Assembly (NCBI RefSeq): GCF_900104955.1
Contig: NZ_FNSI01000001.1
Coordinates: forward strand, 3,072,001 to 3,136,000
Source: Beijerinckia sp. 28-YEA-48
GTDB lineage: Bacteria > Pseudomonadota > Alphaproteobacteria > Rhizobiales > Beijerinckiaceae
DNA: 64,000 bases
Reading direction: 5' to 3'
Shown here: piece by piece, positions 8,650 through 16,806 of the stretch
Numbering within the stretch: position 1 is the stretch's first letter
Layout: each line of letters starts with the position of its first letter
Program-made: the position numbers and the translations under genes
Notes under the pieces: generated by a model
What the model was told of the DNA's origin: nothing
Databases searched by the model: none
Seen by the model: only the letters and a program-made list of their open reading frames with translations

Positions 8650-9228
8650 ATGTCTAAAGGGTCGGGTCCAGCCAGTAGCGTATCCTCCACCATGGAGGAG
8701 AAGGCCCTGTCGCTCGTCAACCCCGCTTCCGGTCTCGCCAACGATTACCTCAACCTTTTCAACGAGGTTCTGATGTTGATCGAGCAATTGCCGGTGATGC
8801 CGGAATTGTTCGAGGACCTTATGAACTGGAAGCCGGTCACCTATCAGGAATATTTCGCCCGCTCGATCCTGCCAGGCAGCCAGTCCGCCCTGGCCGACTA
8901 CAATCGACTCAGCCCGAACTTCCGCAGCCGGTTCGAAACCGTGGTCGAGGATCTCGATCGGCTCGCCACCGGGACCGTGGCGTCGATTCGACGCCATATC
9001 AAGACCAAGGGAACCAACGATCCTCAGAGTCTGGCGGCCATTTGCGAGAAAGCGACGGCAGCCCTACGCGAAAGGCTCGGCCGCGCCGTTGCCCTCGTCA
9101 ATCACGGTTCGACCGACCGTGTCGAGGATGCGCAGGCGCGGGCTGACCGGCTGCTGGCGGTGCGCATCAAGGCGCTTGCCGATGTTCAGGATTTCTGGGC
9201 GAAACCGCGCTTTCCCGCCTCCGAATAG
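8650..9228 (+). CDS. Conserved-looking hypothetical protein, predicted helical
   Basis: 192 residues from the ATG at 8650 (a GTG at 8644 would add two). I do not recognise a family. The sequence is predominantly helical, charged, without signal peptide or membrane segment. It has a conserved-looking core of LANDYLNLFNEVLMLIEQLP followed by ELFEDLMNWKPVTYQEYF, and a C-terminal helix rich in Arg and Ala. It has no operon partner: it is divergent from the SRAP gene across a 134-bp AT-rich gap (8516-8649) that probably holds both promoters, and convergent with the Flp pilin gene. Codon use looks like the neighbours. Confidence 0.7.
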   Translation: MSKGSGPASSVSSTMEEKALSLVNPASGLANDYLNLFNEVLMLIEQLPVMPELFEDLMNWKPVTYQEYFARSILPGSQSALADYNRLSPNFRSRFETVVEDLDRLATGTVASIRRHIKTKGTNDPQSLAAICEKATAALRERLGRAVALVNHGSTDRVEDAQARADRLLAVRIKALADVQDFWAKPRFPASE

Positions 9229-9315
9229 CGCTACCCTTCGTAAGCCGAGCGAGAGGCGAAAAGTCGCCCCGTTTTTCGCTTAAATCCCACTCTTCCTTTT
9301 GGAAACGATCATATT

Positions 9316-9486
9316 TCAGCCCAGGGTCAAGCTGTTGGCGACAGGGCCGTAATATCTGTCGCGCAGTTCCGAGCCGATCAGGCTGGCGCCGGTGACAATC
9401 GCCAATGCAATGGCCACCGCGATGATCCCATATTCGATCGCGGTCGTTCCTCGGTTGTCCCGCAAGAACCTCAGTAACAACGGCAT
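9316..9486 (-). CDS. Flp family type IVb pilin (orphan)
   Basis: 56 residues from the ATG at 9486. It is a class III prepilin: short basic leader MPLLLRFLRDNRG, cleavage after Gly, then TTAIEYG with Glu at +5 and Tyr at +6, followed by the hydrophobic stretch IIAVAIALAIVTGASLIG. Such subunits are processed by a CpaA/TadV peptidase and assembled by the Tad machine. The C-terminus is short, as in Flp pilins. No cpa/tad genes are in the window, so this is a solitary pilin that must use machinery elsewhere. A longer reading from 9564 is unlikely because it spoils the leader. Confidence 0.88.
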   Translation of the reverse strand: MPLLLRFLRDNRGTTAIEYGIIAVAIALAIVTGASLIGSELRDRYYGPVANSLTLG

Positions 9487-9738
9487 AGGCACGTCCTCCG
9501 ACGGATCCCATATAGCCATATTTGTTAACGGCCTGATTAACGCCGTTGTCTCAATCTGGTTCAAAAAATTTAACTTGTTGGGCTCCGGCCCCTGCCGCTC
9601 CCCTTTTCCCTTCCAATCGCCGTGAAATCAGCCGAATGACCGCCTGGCGGGCTGCCGTTGCATCGCCTCGCGCGCCCGCCTATGAAGGCTTCCGGCCCGG
9701 GGGGCCGCTTCGCAACCGACCGTTCACAAACGAGCTTC

Positions 9739-11106
9739 ATGGCGCGCGACACGTCCGACACTACAGCGATCGAATCGCGCCACGAACTCGTTGCCTGGTT
9801 CGAACAGGGCATCAAGCAAAATGGCGAACTGCTCGTGGGAACCGAGCACGAGAAATTCCCCTTTTATATTACGGACAATTCGCCCGTTCCCTACGATGGT
9901 GGCCACGGCATCCGGGCGCTCCTGGAGGGCATGCAAGCCGAAGGCGGCTGGGAGCCGATTTTTGACGGCGAGGCGCTGATCGGCCTGTTCGACGACCATG
10001 GCGGCGCCATTTCGCTGGAACCCGGTGGCCAATTCGAACTGTCCGGCGCGCCGCTCGCCAACGCGCATGAGACAGCCGCCGAACTCAACGGCCATCTGGC
10101 GCTTGCCAATAAAGTGGCGGAGCAGCTTGGCATCGGCTTTCTTGGCCTCGGCATGAGCCCGCTCTGGTCGCTCGCCGAAACGCCGAAAATGCCGAAGAGC
10201 CGCTACAAGATCATGACCGGCTATATGCCGAAAGTCGGCACCCGCGGTCTCGACATGATGTATCGCACCTGCACGGTGCAGACCAATCTCGACTTCACCT
10301 CCGAAGCCGACATGGTCAAGAAACTGCGTGTCTCATTGGCCTTGCAGCCGCTGACGACAGCCCTGTTCGCCAATTCGCCGTTCACCGAAGGCAAGATCAA
10401 CGGTCGCCTCTCCGAACGATCCGAGATCTGGCGCGACACCGACAATCAACGCGCCGGCATGCTGCCTTTCGTCTTCGAGGAAGGCTTCGGTTTCGAACGC
10501 TATGTCGATTACGCGCTGCAAGTGCCGATGTATTTCGTCAAGCGCGGCGACAGCTATCATGATGTCGCCGGTGCTGACTTCCGCGATCTGCTGGAAGGTA
10601 AGCTTGAGGCCCTGCCGGGCGAGCGCGCGACCGTGTCGGATTGGGCCAACCATCTGTCGACCATCTTTCCGGAAGTGCGGCTGAAACGGTTCTTGGAAAT
10701 GCGCGGCGCCGACATGGGCTCGGCCGAACATGTGGTGGCGATGTCCGCCTTTTATTTCGGTCTCCTCTACGACACCACCGCTCTCGATGGCGCGTGGGAG
10801 ATCGTCCGACGTTGGACCGCGGCCGAACGGCAAAGGCTGCGTGACGATGTTCCGCAGATCGGCTTGAATGCCCAGATCGCTGGACGCAGCCTGCGCGATA
10901 TCGGCCGCGATGTCCTGGCCCTCGCCCGCGCCGGCCTACGGCAGCGTGCCAGGCGCAACGCCCAGGGCCATGACGAAAGCCATTTGCTCGATCTGCTCGA
11001 CCATCGCGTCGAAACCGGCCGCACCGCAGCGCAAGATCTCATCCACCAGTTCAACGGACCGTGGAAACATTCCGTCCTGCCGATTTTCGCCGAAGCGCGG
11101 CTTTAG
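9739..11106 (+). CDS. gshA: Glutamate-cysteine ligase, plant/alphaproteobacterial type
   Basis: 455 residues from the ATG at 9739 (MARDTSDTTA); an upstream in-frame start at 9658 adds a sequence that does not look conserved. It ligates Glu and Cys with ATP in the first step of glutathione synthesis. Recognition comes from LVGTEHEKF near the N-terminus (metal and glutamate binding), PKSRYKIMTGYMPKVG, TCTVQTNLDF and LANSPFTEGKINGRLSERSEIW-type segments of the rhizobial/plant class. It is monocistronic here. rsmE, often close to gshA in this order, lies 2.4 kb away. A glutathione peroxidase at 61199 is a possible user of the product. Confidence 0.94.
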   Translation: MARDTSDTTAIESRHELVAWFEQGIKQNGELLVGTEHEKFPFYITDNSPVPYDGGHGIRALLEGMQAEGGWEPIFDGEALIGLFDDHGGAISLEPGGQFELSGAPLANAHETAAELNGHLALANKVAEQLGIGFLGLGMSPLWSLAETPKMPKSRYKIMTGYMPKVGTRGLDMMYRTCTVQTNLDFTSEADMVKKLRVSLALQPLTTALFANSPFTEGKINGRLSERSEIWRDTDNQRAGMLPFVFEEGFGFERYVDYALQVPMYFVKRGDSYHDVAGADFRDLLEGKLEALPGERATVSDWANHLSTIFPEVRLKRFLEMRGADMGSAEHVVAMSAFYFGLLYDTTALDGAWEIVRRWTAAERQRLRDDVPQIGLNAQIAGRSLRDIGRDVLALARAGLRQRARRNAQGHDESHLLDLLDHRVETGRTAAQDLIHQFNGPWKHSVLPIFAEARL

Positions 11107-11295
11107 GCCTGCCTTTCCACGACCCTTTCGAGATACCGACAATTTGAAGCATTTGCCCAAGGCGGTGTTGAGCCTGGCGGGCAAAACCTGCTCATATCGA
11201 CGCGATTAACGCCGCTTAACCAGACCTGTTAGGCGATCGCCCGCCAGCCTCCCCTAGGCTGACTGCAGAACCGGAACCCCGGACGAGGCAGTCAA

Positions 11296-11835
11296 ATGGC
11301 GAATGAAGCACACAATCTGAAATCGGAATGGCCGACACTGGCATGTGTCGATGCGCGAGCGGATGGCGGCCAACGCGAAGTGACCTTGCTGCGGCAAGGC
11401 ATCGTCATTCGCCGGCGCCGCAATGGCGTGCGGATGAAAATCCGCGTGCCGGCGCGCGCCTATCGCGGCGTCGTCTTCAAGGCGACCGGCGAAGCCACGG
11501 ACAAGCAGCGCTATGTGGTGAGCCTCAGCCATGTTGACGCCGACCTGCGCATTCTGCTCGCCGACACCAGCGACGAACGCGAGGCCTTCGCGCATCTGCA
11601 ATATTGGGGCGAGTATTTCGCCTTGCCGCTTTATGTGGAACGGGCCGGCGGCCAGATGGATTGCATCCGTCGGCGGCTCGGCGATGTCGATTGCGCCATG
11701 CCGCAAGATCACGCACGCAAGGGCACGACGCTGATGGCCCGGCGCGGCCGCTTCCAACGCCGGCGCAAACCCGGTTCACCGGCGCGAATGAATCTGGTGC
11801 ATCGCGGCGCGCGTGAGATCATCGCCCGCCATTGA
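11296..11835 (+). CDS. DUF6101 family protein
   Basis: 179 residues. Sequence features match DUF6101, a family I know only from Hyphomicrobiales: a basic start region (VIRRRRNGVRMKIRVPARAYRGV), then VSLSHVDADLRILLA, LQYWGEYFALPLYVE, and a strongly basic tail (RRGRFQRRRKPGSPARMNL). There is no signal peptide or membrane segment. Function is unknown; the basic tail could bind nucleic acid (inference). It is convergent with ubiA, with only 21 bp between stops. No shine-through motif for regulation was seen. Confidence 0.78.
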   Translation: MANEAHNLKSEWPTLACVDARADGGQREVTLLRQGIVIRRRRNGVRMKIRVPARAYRGVVFKATGEATDKQRYVVSLSHVDADLRILLADTSDEREAFAHLQYWGEYFALPLYVERAGGQMDCIRRRLGDVDCAMPQDHARKGTTLMARRGRFQRRRKPGSPARMNLVHRGAREIIARH

Positions 11836-11856
11836 GTTTGTGTTACGCGGAAGCGT

Positions 11857-12813
11857 TCAAGGCAACAATCGCGGCAGCAGCATGCCGTCAGCAGCAAGGC
11901 CTACGAAGAACAAAAGGCCGGCGTCGCGGTTGGAGCGGAACAGCATCAGCGCCACTTGCGTATCGGCGCGTTCGATCCGCGTGACCTGCCAGGCGAGATG
12001 TGCGGCAAAGGCTAGCCACCCCAGCCAAGCCAGAATGCCGCCATGAACGCCTGCGATGGAGCCGGCTGCACAGACGAGCGCCAGCAGATAACAGATCGCA
12101 ACGCCGAGGCGGACGTTCTGGGCAAACAGCCGTGCGGTTGATTTGACCCCCACAATGGCATCGTCGCGCGCATCCTGCAGTGCATAGATCGTATCGTAGC
12201 CGACGGTCCAGAAAATAGCGCAGAGGTAGATCAGCACGGCTTGCCAAGAGAGCGTACCGAAGGCCGCCGCCCAGCCCATCAGACCGCCCCAAGCAAAAGC
12301 CAGCCCAAGCACCACCTGTGGCCAGGACGTGATGCGCTTCATGAACGGATAGATCGCGACGATGATGAGCGAAGCGAGCCCCGTGACAATCGCGAAGCGG
12401 TTGAACGACAACAGGACGGCCGCACCGATGAGACACAGCCCGACAAGAAAAACAGCGGCTGCCGCCGGCGTCGCACGGCCAGACGGCAAAGGCCGCCCAC
12501 ACGTGCGTTCAACGCCGGCATCGATCTTGCGATCGACGATGTCGTTATACGTGCAGCCGGCACCACGCATCGAGATGGCGCCGATCAGGAACAGCAGCAC
12601 GTGCCACCAGTTCGGCCCATGGCCCTGCTGAATACCGGCGAGCGCAACCGACCACCAACACGGCAGCAAGATCAGCCACCAGCCAATTGGCCGATCGATG
12701 CGGGCGAGCTGAATGAAAGGAACCGTCCGCTCCGGCGCCCATCTCAGGACAAGGCTGCCGGAAACAGAATCAGGCAGCCCCCGCGAAGCATTCGCTGAGG
12801 GTTCGTTCGGCAA
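11857..12813 (-). CDS. ubiA: 4-hydroxybenzoate polyprenyltransferase
   Basis: 318 residues with about eight or nine membrane helices. Both aspartate-rich prenyl-diphosphate motifs are present: NDIVDRKIDAGVERTCGRPL (first) and DTIYALQDARDD (second). The enzyme attaches a polyprenyl chain to 4-hydroxybenzoate at the inner membrane in ubiquinone synthesis. The N-terminus has a ~35-residue hydrophilic extension before PFIQLARIDRPIGWWL, usual for alphaproteobacterial members. It lies directly after a small secreted protein gene only 3 bp upstream on the same strand (12817), so the two are probably co-transcribed. Confidence 0.94.
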   Translation of the reverse strand: MPNEPSANASRGLPDSVSGSLVLRWAPERTVPFIQLARIDRPIGWWLILLPCWWSVALAGIQQGHGPNWWHVLLFLIGAISMRGAGCTYNDIVDRKIDAGVERTCGRPLPSGRATPAAAAVFLVGLCLIGAAVLLSFNRFAIVTGLASLIIVAIYPFMKRITSWPQVVLGLAFAWGGLMGWAAAFGTLSWQAVLIYLCAIFWTVGYDTIYALQDARDDAIVGVKSTARLFAQNVRLGVAICYLLALVCAAGSIAGVHGGILAWLGWLAFAAHLAWQVTRIERADTQVALMLFRSNRDAGLLFFVGLAADGMLLPRLLP

Positions 12814-12816
12814 GAC

Positions 12817-13278
12817 CTAGAGCGGCCCGCTCGGCAGTTTCGGTGCTGCCGGAGCCCCCGGAGCCCCGCCACCTTCACGCGCCTGCTGCTGCATCTTGCG
12901 TGCCATGGCGGCGGCCTTGCAGGCCTGCGCCGCGAGATTGGCGGACTTGCCCTTGCCGTCCTTGACCTGGCCCATCACGTCGTCAGGGATACTGCACCAG
13001 CTCTGGTTCTTGGTCATATATTCGAACATCTGGTTTTCGATCGCGACGAGATTGCGCAGACGCGGGCACGCGGCGATGGGATCGAGCTTGCCCTTGCCCT
13101 GCTTGCTCAGATTGTTGAGCGCGCCGATCTGGGCCTGGCGCCGTTCTTGAAATTTGGCGATGTCATCGTTGCACGATTGGGCAAACGCTGGCGCGGCAGC
13201 CGTCATCAGCCCTGCGGCGACGAGCGTCGCGAGGACCGGGTTCCAACCGGCACGTGGTGTCGGGATCATGGCCATCAT
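12817..13278 (-). CDS. Small secreted cysteine-containing protein of unknown function
   Basis: 153 residues (starts at 13278, 13275 or 13269 possible; AAGG precedes the first). A classical signal peptide ends at about TAAAPAFAQ-SC. The mature part has four cysteines (SCNDD, ACPRL, WCSIP, ACKAA), suggesting two disulphides, and a helical run QERRQAQIGALNNLSKQGKGK. The tail is Gly/Pro/Ala-rich (GGGAPGAPAAP). I do not recognise a named domain. It sits 3 bp upstream of ubiA in the same direction, so it likely shares the promoter, but a role in quinone synthesis is not implied by the sequence. Confidence 0.75.
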   Translation of the reverse strand: MMAMIPTPRAGWNPVLATLVAAGLMTAAAPAFAQSCNDDIAKFQERRQAQIGALNNLSKQGKGKLDPIAACPRLRNLVAIENQMFEYMTKNQSWCSIPDDVMGQVKDGKGKSANLAAQACKAAAMARKMQQQAREGGGAPGAPAAPKLPSGPL

Positions 13279-13541
13279 CTGTTACCTTCGTTGCGCATTC
13301 AGCCCGGCAGCAACCTGCCCAAACCTCTGCTTGAATTGGCCGCGCCAAATAGCGAGTCAGCCACCCAATTGGTCGGCTTTTTAACAATCCTGCCTTACTC
13401 ACGGCAAGAGCCATAGAATTCGGCGATTTAGCCTTCAAAATGGGACGGATTCGTGGAAAACGCCCCAATGAGCCCTTATGGGCCGCAATCCGTCCCCGCG
13501 CCTGATATCATCAACGGCAGAATCCTGGAATCTTCCCGCCG

Positions 13542-14297
13542 ATGCCCCGCTACGATTTTGCCGCCACACGCCTTTTTGTCTCTCATCCGCTTTCGGCCGG
13601 GGCCATCCTCGACCTTGAGCGTGACCAATCGAACTATATTCTCAACGTTCTACGGCTGCGCGAAAGCGACACAATCTTCATCTTCAACGGTCGTGATGGC
13701 GAATGGATGGCGCGCATCGCCCCAGGTTCCCGCAAGGTCGCGCGGCTGGAAGCGATCGAGCCGGTGCGGCTGCAGCAGGCCGCGTGCGATCTGCACTATC
13801 TCTTCGCGCCGATAAAACATGCCCGTCTCGATTATATGGCGCAGAAAGCCGTCGAAATGGGCGCCAGCAGGCTGCAACCGGTGCTGACGCGACGCACGCA
13901 GGTGCAGCGCGTCAATCTTGATCGTCTGCGCGCCAATGCCATCGAGGCGGCGGAACAATGCGGCATCATGACGATCGCCGAGGTTGCCGAACCAGTGGAC
14001 TTGGAGCGCGTGCTGCGAGATTGGCCAGCTTCTCGCCGGCTCATCTTCTGCGATGAGGATGCTGATGTTGTCGAGCCGGTGCTGGCGCTGCGGCAAGCGG
14101 TTGGTGACGCGCGCGCCCCTGCCCTCGCCGTCTTGATCGGCCCGGAAGGCGGCTTCGATCCGGCTGAACGCAAAGCCATCAGCGCGGTGCCCGGAGTGAT
14201 CGGCATCTCGCTTGGACCTCGCATCTTGCGCGCCGATACGGCTGCAGTCGCCGCGCTCGCCGTGGTGCAGGCCGCCATCGGCGATTGGCGCGGCTGA
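13542..14297 (+). CDS. rsmE: 16S rRNA (uracil1498-N3)-methyltransferase
   Basis: 251 residues, normal for RsmE. It begins MPRYDFAATRLFVSHPL, followed by a PUA-like N-domain with HVLRLRESD-type sequence (here LNVLRLRESDTIFIFNG). The C-terminal SPOUT knot has LIGPEGGFDPAERKAI and SLGPRILRADTAAVAAL, which form the SAM-binding trefoil knot. It methylates U1498 of 16S rRNA in assembled 30S subunits. It is divergent from the ubiA pair across 263 bp that contain no other gene I can support. Confidence 0.95.
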   Translation: MPRYDFAATRLFVSHPLSAGAILDLERDQSNYILNVLRLRESDTIFIFNGRDGEWMARIAPGSRKVARLEAIEPVRLQQAACDLHYLFAPIKHARLDYMAQKAVEMGASRLQPVLTRRTQVQRVNLDRLRANAIEAAEQCGIMTIAEVAEPVDLERVLRDWPASRRLIFCDEDADVVEPVLALRQAVGDARAPALAVLIGPEGGFDPAERKAISAVPGVIGISLGPRILRADTAAVAALAVVQAAIGDWRG

Positions 14298-14493
14298 TCA
14301 GCACAAGACTTTTTAGCTTGTAAGATTTTTAGGAAGCTTGTGGAACACGGCGATAATCCCAACGCGATCTTGATCTTGCCATGATCTTCGTATCAATCGA
14401 TGAGCCTACGGTCGATCCAATCGATCCCCTGCCCGCGTATCTGGGCATATTGTCTTCGCTCCCGACGACATTGAGCATTCACGGCGGCACAGT

Positions 14494-14940
14494 TTGACGG
14501 ATCTTCGATCTATTCAGCTCCCAGCACTTTCTCGCCTGTCGCAGACGGGCGCACGGCGCCTGTTGGTGACGACGCCAAGATTTGCCGCGTTTGGATTTGC
14601 AGCGCTTGGATTTATGACGCCAGGATTTATGACCCCTGGATTTGCCGCTGATACTCACGCCGTCCGGCTGGCCCAGGCCAATCGTTGCGCCATCTACGGC
14701 TCCGGCTTTGTCGCCACCACCGATGGCGGCTGTGCTCGAATCGGCGGTCGCGTGCGCGTGCAGCGTCGCGTCGATCAGCGCACGCCGATCGCGGCACCGC
14801 CTGCTCCGATGGCCGCCCCTATGGGCATGCCGATGACGAATGGATTTCAGTTTTCGGGCGGCCAACGCGATGGCCCGAGTCGTGCGCACCTGCGGCTGCC
14901 CAGCGAAACCAACAATGTTTTCGCGCCCGGCTTCAGGTAG
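14494..14940 (+). CDS. Small secreted protein with an alphaproteobacterial porin-like N-terminal motif
   Basis: About 148 residues from a TTG at 14494 (weak start; no better in-frame codon was found). A twin-Arg/hydrophobic leader (GARRLLVTTPRF...) runs into a signal-peptide core built of 5-residue repeats, with likely cleavage after PGFA-AD. The mature start has RCAIYGSGFVATTDGGCARIGGRVRVQ-like sequence. Its C-x2-YG-x-GF...C-x-RIGG-x-VR pattern matches the first strand of Hyphomicrobiales porins (Porin_2), but no barrel follows: the remainder is a Pro/Met/Ala-rich linker (APPAPMAAPMGM) and ends in ETNNVFAPGFR. It may be a relic or an exapted porin-like fragment. Confidence 0.6.
   Translation: MTDLRSIQLPALSRLSQTGARRLLVTTPRFAAFGFAALGFMTPGFMTPGFAADTHAVRLAQANRCAIYGSGFVATTDGGCARIGGRVRVQRRVDQRTPIAAPPAPMAAPMGMPMTNGFQFSGGQRDGPSRAHLRLPSETNNVFAPGFR
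14581..14649 (+). repeat. 15-bp in-frame tandem repeat in a signal-peptide core
   Basis: Four full 15-bp units and one partial lie end to end: 14581-14595, 14596-14610, 14611-14625, 14626-14640, 14641-14649. Each begins TTT and ends GGA. They encode FAAFG, FAALG, FMTPG, FMTPG, FAA. Units 3 and 4 differ by two third-position bases. The period is a multiple of three, so copy changes keep the frame. Confidence 0.8.
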
Positions 14941-14997
14941 TCAATCTTCCGAATAAACCGGCTGTCGCAGTTTGACGAAATCGTCAAACCTCACAAA

Positions 14998-15047
14998 GAC
15001 GCGTCAAGACAAAGATCCAAATTGCGTTTCTATCGAAACGCAATTTG
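14998..15047. repeat. Dispersed intergenic palindrome, copy 1
   Basis: A perfect inverted repeat, CAAATTGCGTTTC (15018-15030), spacer TATC, GAAACGCAATTTG (15035-15047). It is preceded by a GACGCGTCAA block at about 14999. The same architecture recurs at 32929-32990, 49612-49641 and, degenerate, 50424-50456, always between genes. It could form a strong RNA hairpin at the 3' side of the minus-strand NodT gene. Confidence 0.75.
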
Positions 15048-15060
15048 CTCTGGCCTCGAC

Positions 15061-16602
15061 TCAATTGGCAGCAACACTCTGTTGCACGGGGCCCGGCACA
15101 ACCTGCGGGACCACCGGCACGAGCGGGCCCGGCCTGTTCCACCAGCCACCACCAAGCGCCTGGAACAACGCGATCGTATCGGTGATGCGTTGGCCTTCCG
15201 CCTGAACCCGCGCCAGCGCCGTCTGCAGGTAAGCCTGCTGTGCGTTGAGCAGGAGCGGCAGACTGATCTGCCCCGCCTCAACCTGCTTCCGCACCAGATC
15301 GTTGTTCTGTGCGGCCGCGCGTTCGGCCGCGGTCGCAGCACTCAGCGCACGCGCATCGCTCTGCAGCGCCCGCAGCGTATCGGCCACGTTCTGGAAAGCG
15401 ATCAGGACAGTCGAGCGATATAGCGCCGCCGCCTGCAAGGTCGCTTCTTCAGCGCCCTTCTGTTTGGCGGCCAAAGCGCCGGCATCGAAAATCGTCTGCG
15501 CCATATTGCCCGCGATATTCCAGATGCCCATGCCCGGCGAGAACAATTGCGACATCGACGCGGCGCTTGAACCAACCCCGGCGCTTAAGGTGATCTGCGG
15601 CAACCGGTTGGCCACTGCCGTGCCGATTTGGGCGTTGGCGGCACGCAGGTTTTCCTCGGCGACACGGATGTCGGGGCGGTTGCGCACCAGATCAGCCGGC
15701 AGGGTGAGCGGGATTTTGCGCGGCAGCTGGAACGACTTCAGCGTGAAGATTCCCTTCACCCCGTCACCGGGCATTTGCCCGGTCAAGACCGCCAACAGAT
15801 TGCGTTGTTGCGCCAGGGCGCGCTCCAGTGGCGGCAGCAGCAGCCGCGCTTGCGCCACCGCCGTCTCTTGCGCTGCTACGTCGGTCAGCGCGATCTGGCC
15901 GGCATCATGCTGACGGCGCAGAATGCCGAGCAATTGGTCCTGGCCTTTGATCAGGCGCGTGGTGGTGGCGATCTGGCCGCGCAGCGACGCCTCCAGCACG
16001 GCGGCGGAGGCGATATTGGCGGTCAGGCTGAGGAAGGCGGCCTCGCGCTGGAAGGCAGCCGCGTCGGCCTGCGCCTGCGCCGATTCGATCTGTCGACGCT
16101 GACCGCCCCAGATGTCGGGGGCAAAGGCCACCGTCACCTGGCCGGTGTGCAGAGAATAGATATAGCCGCCGCTGTCGGTCGGCGCCGACAGGGCGTTGGA
16201 GGTCCTTTGGCGGGTCGGCATGAAATCGGCGCCGATCACCGGAAACAGCGCAGCGCGCTGCACGGCGACATTGGTCTGAGCCAAGCGAAGCGCCGCCTCG
16301 GCGGCCTCGAGATCAGGATTGTTCGCGATGCCAGCTTCAATCAGCCGGTTCAATTCTGGCGAGCCGAAATGACGCCACCATTGCGCCGAGACATCGGCGC
16401 CCCAGACGAGGCCGGCGGCAGGGCCAGCACGACCTTCACGGGCCGGGCGTTCATCGGGCAAATAGCGGCCGACCTCGGGGGACGGCGGCGCCATGAAATC
16501 AGGCCCAACGGTGCAGGCGCCCGACAGGCCGGCGGCCGTCAGAGCCGTCGCCACCAGGATGCGCTGGCGCAGGCGGTTTCGTTCGTCTCTCGCAAAACGC
16601 AT
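15061..16602 (-). CDS. RND efflux outer membrane channel, NodT/OprM-type lipoprotein
   Basis: 513 residues from the ATG at 16602, preceded by AGGA at good spacing; a very long upstream frame extension is not coding. An N-terminal signal ends at a lipobox-like LSGAC with TVGPDF following, the usual start of NodT/OprM lipoproteins. Two OEP repeats follow (typical NPDLEAAEAALRLAQTN and RNRPDIRVAEENLRAANAQIGTA-type segments). It forms the TolC-like trimeric exit duct. It is not in an operon with a pump; the nearest partner is the metal-type RND pair at 18336-22820 on the other strand, which lacks its own channel. Confidence 0.9.
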   Translation of the reverse strand: MRFARDERNRLRQRILVATALTAAGLSGACTVGPDFMAPPSPEVGRYLPDERPAREGRAGPAAGLVWGADVSAQWWRHFGSPELNRLIEAGIANNPDLEAAEAALRLAQTNVAVQRAALFPVIGADFMPTRQRTSNALSAPTDSGGYIYSLHTGQVTVAFAPDIWGGQRRQIESAQAQADAAAFQREAAFLSLTANIASAAVLEASLRGQIATTTRLIKGQDQLLGILRRQHDAGQIALTDVAAQETAVAQARLLLPPLERALAQQRNLLAVLTGQMPGDGVKGIFTLKSFQLPRKIPLTLPADLVRNRPDIRVAEENLRAANAQIGTAVANRLPQITLSAGVGSSAASMSQLFSPGMGIWNIAGNMAQTIFDAGALAAKQKGAEEATLQAAALYRSTVLIAFQNVADTLRALQSDARALSAATAAERAAAQNNDLVRKQVEAGQISLPLLLNAQQAYLQTALARVQAEGQRITDTIALFQALGGGWWNRPGPLVPVVPQVVPGPVQQSVAAN

Positions 16603-16806
16603 GAACATCCTGACGCTTTTCCCCGCCACCCCAGATTCAGCCGCCCCGACCCAGGGCCAACTTGCCCGCCAAGAGAGCGGAGTCAAGCAGCCGGCGCGCC
16701 AAGAGAAAATACCCGACGTGCAATTGCCTTGATCGTTACGCGAATGACACACGGCGGCAGTATCCCAGCGACCTGACGCGCATCTGACTAAGTTTAAGAG
16801 TTCACT

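Noticed and set aside
14303-14330. Possible terminator after rsmE (ACAAG...CTTGT then T run)
   Set aside because: Only a 5-bp stem with a 9-nt loop; too weak to call.
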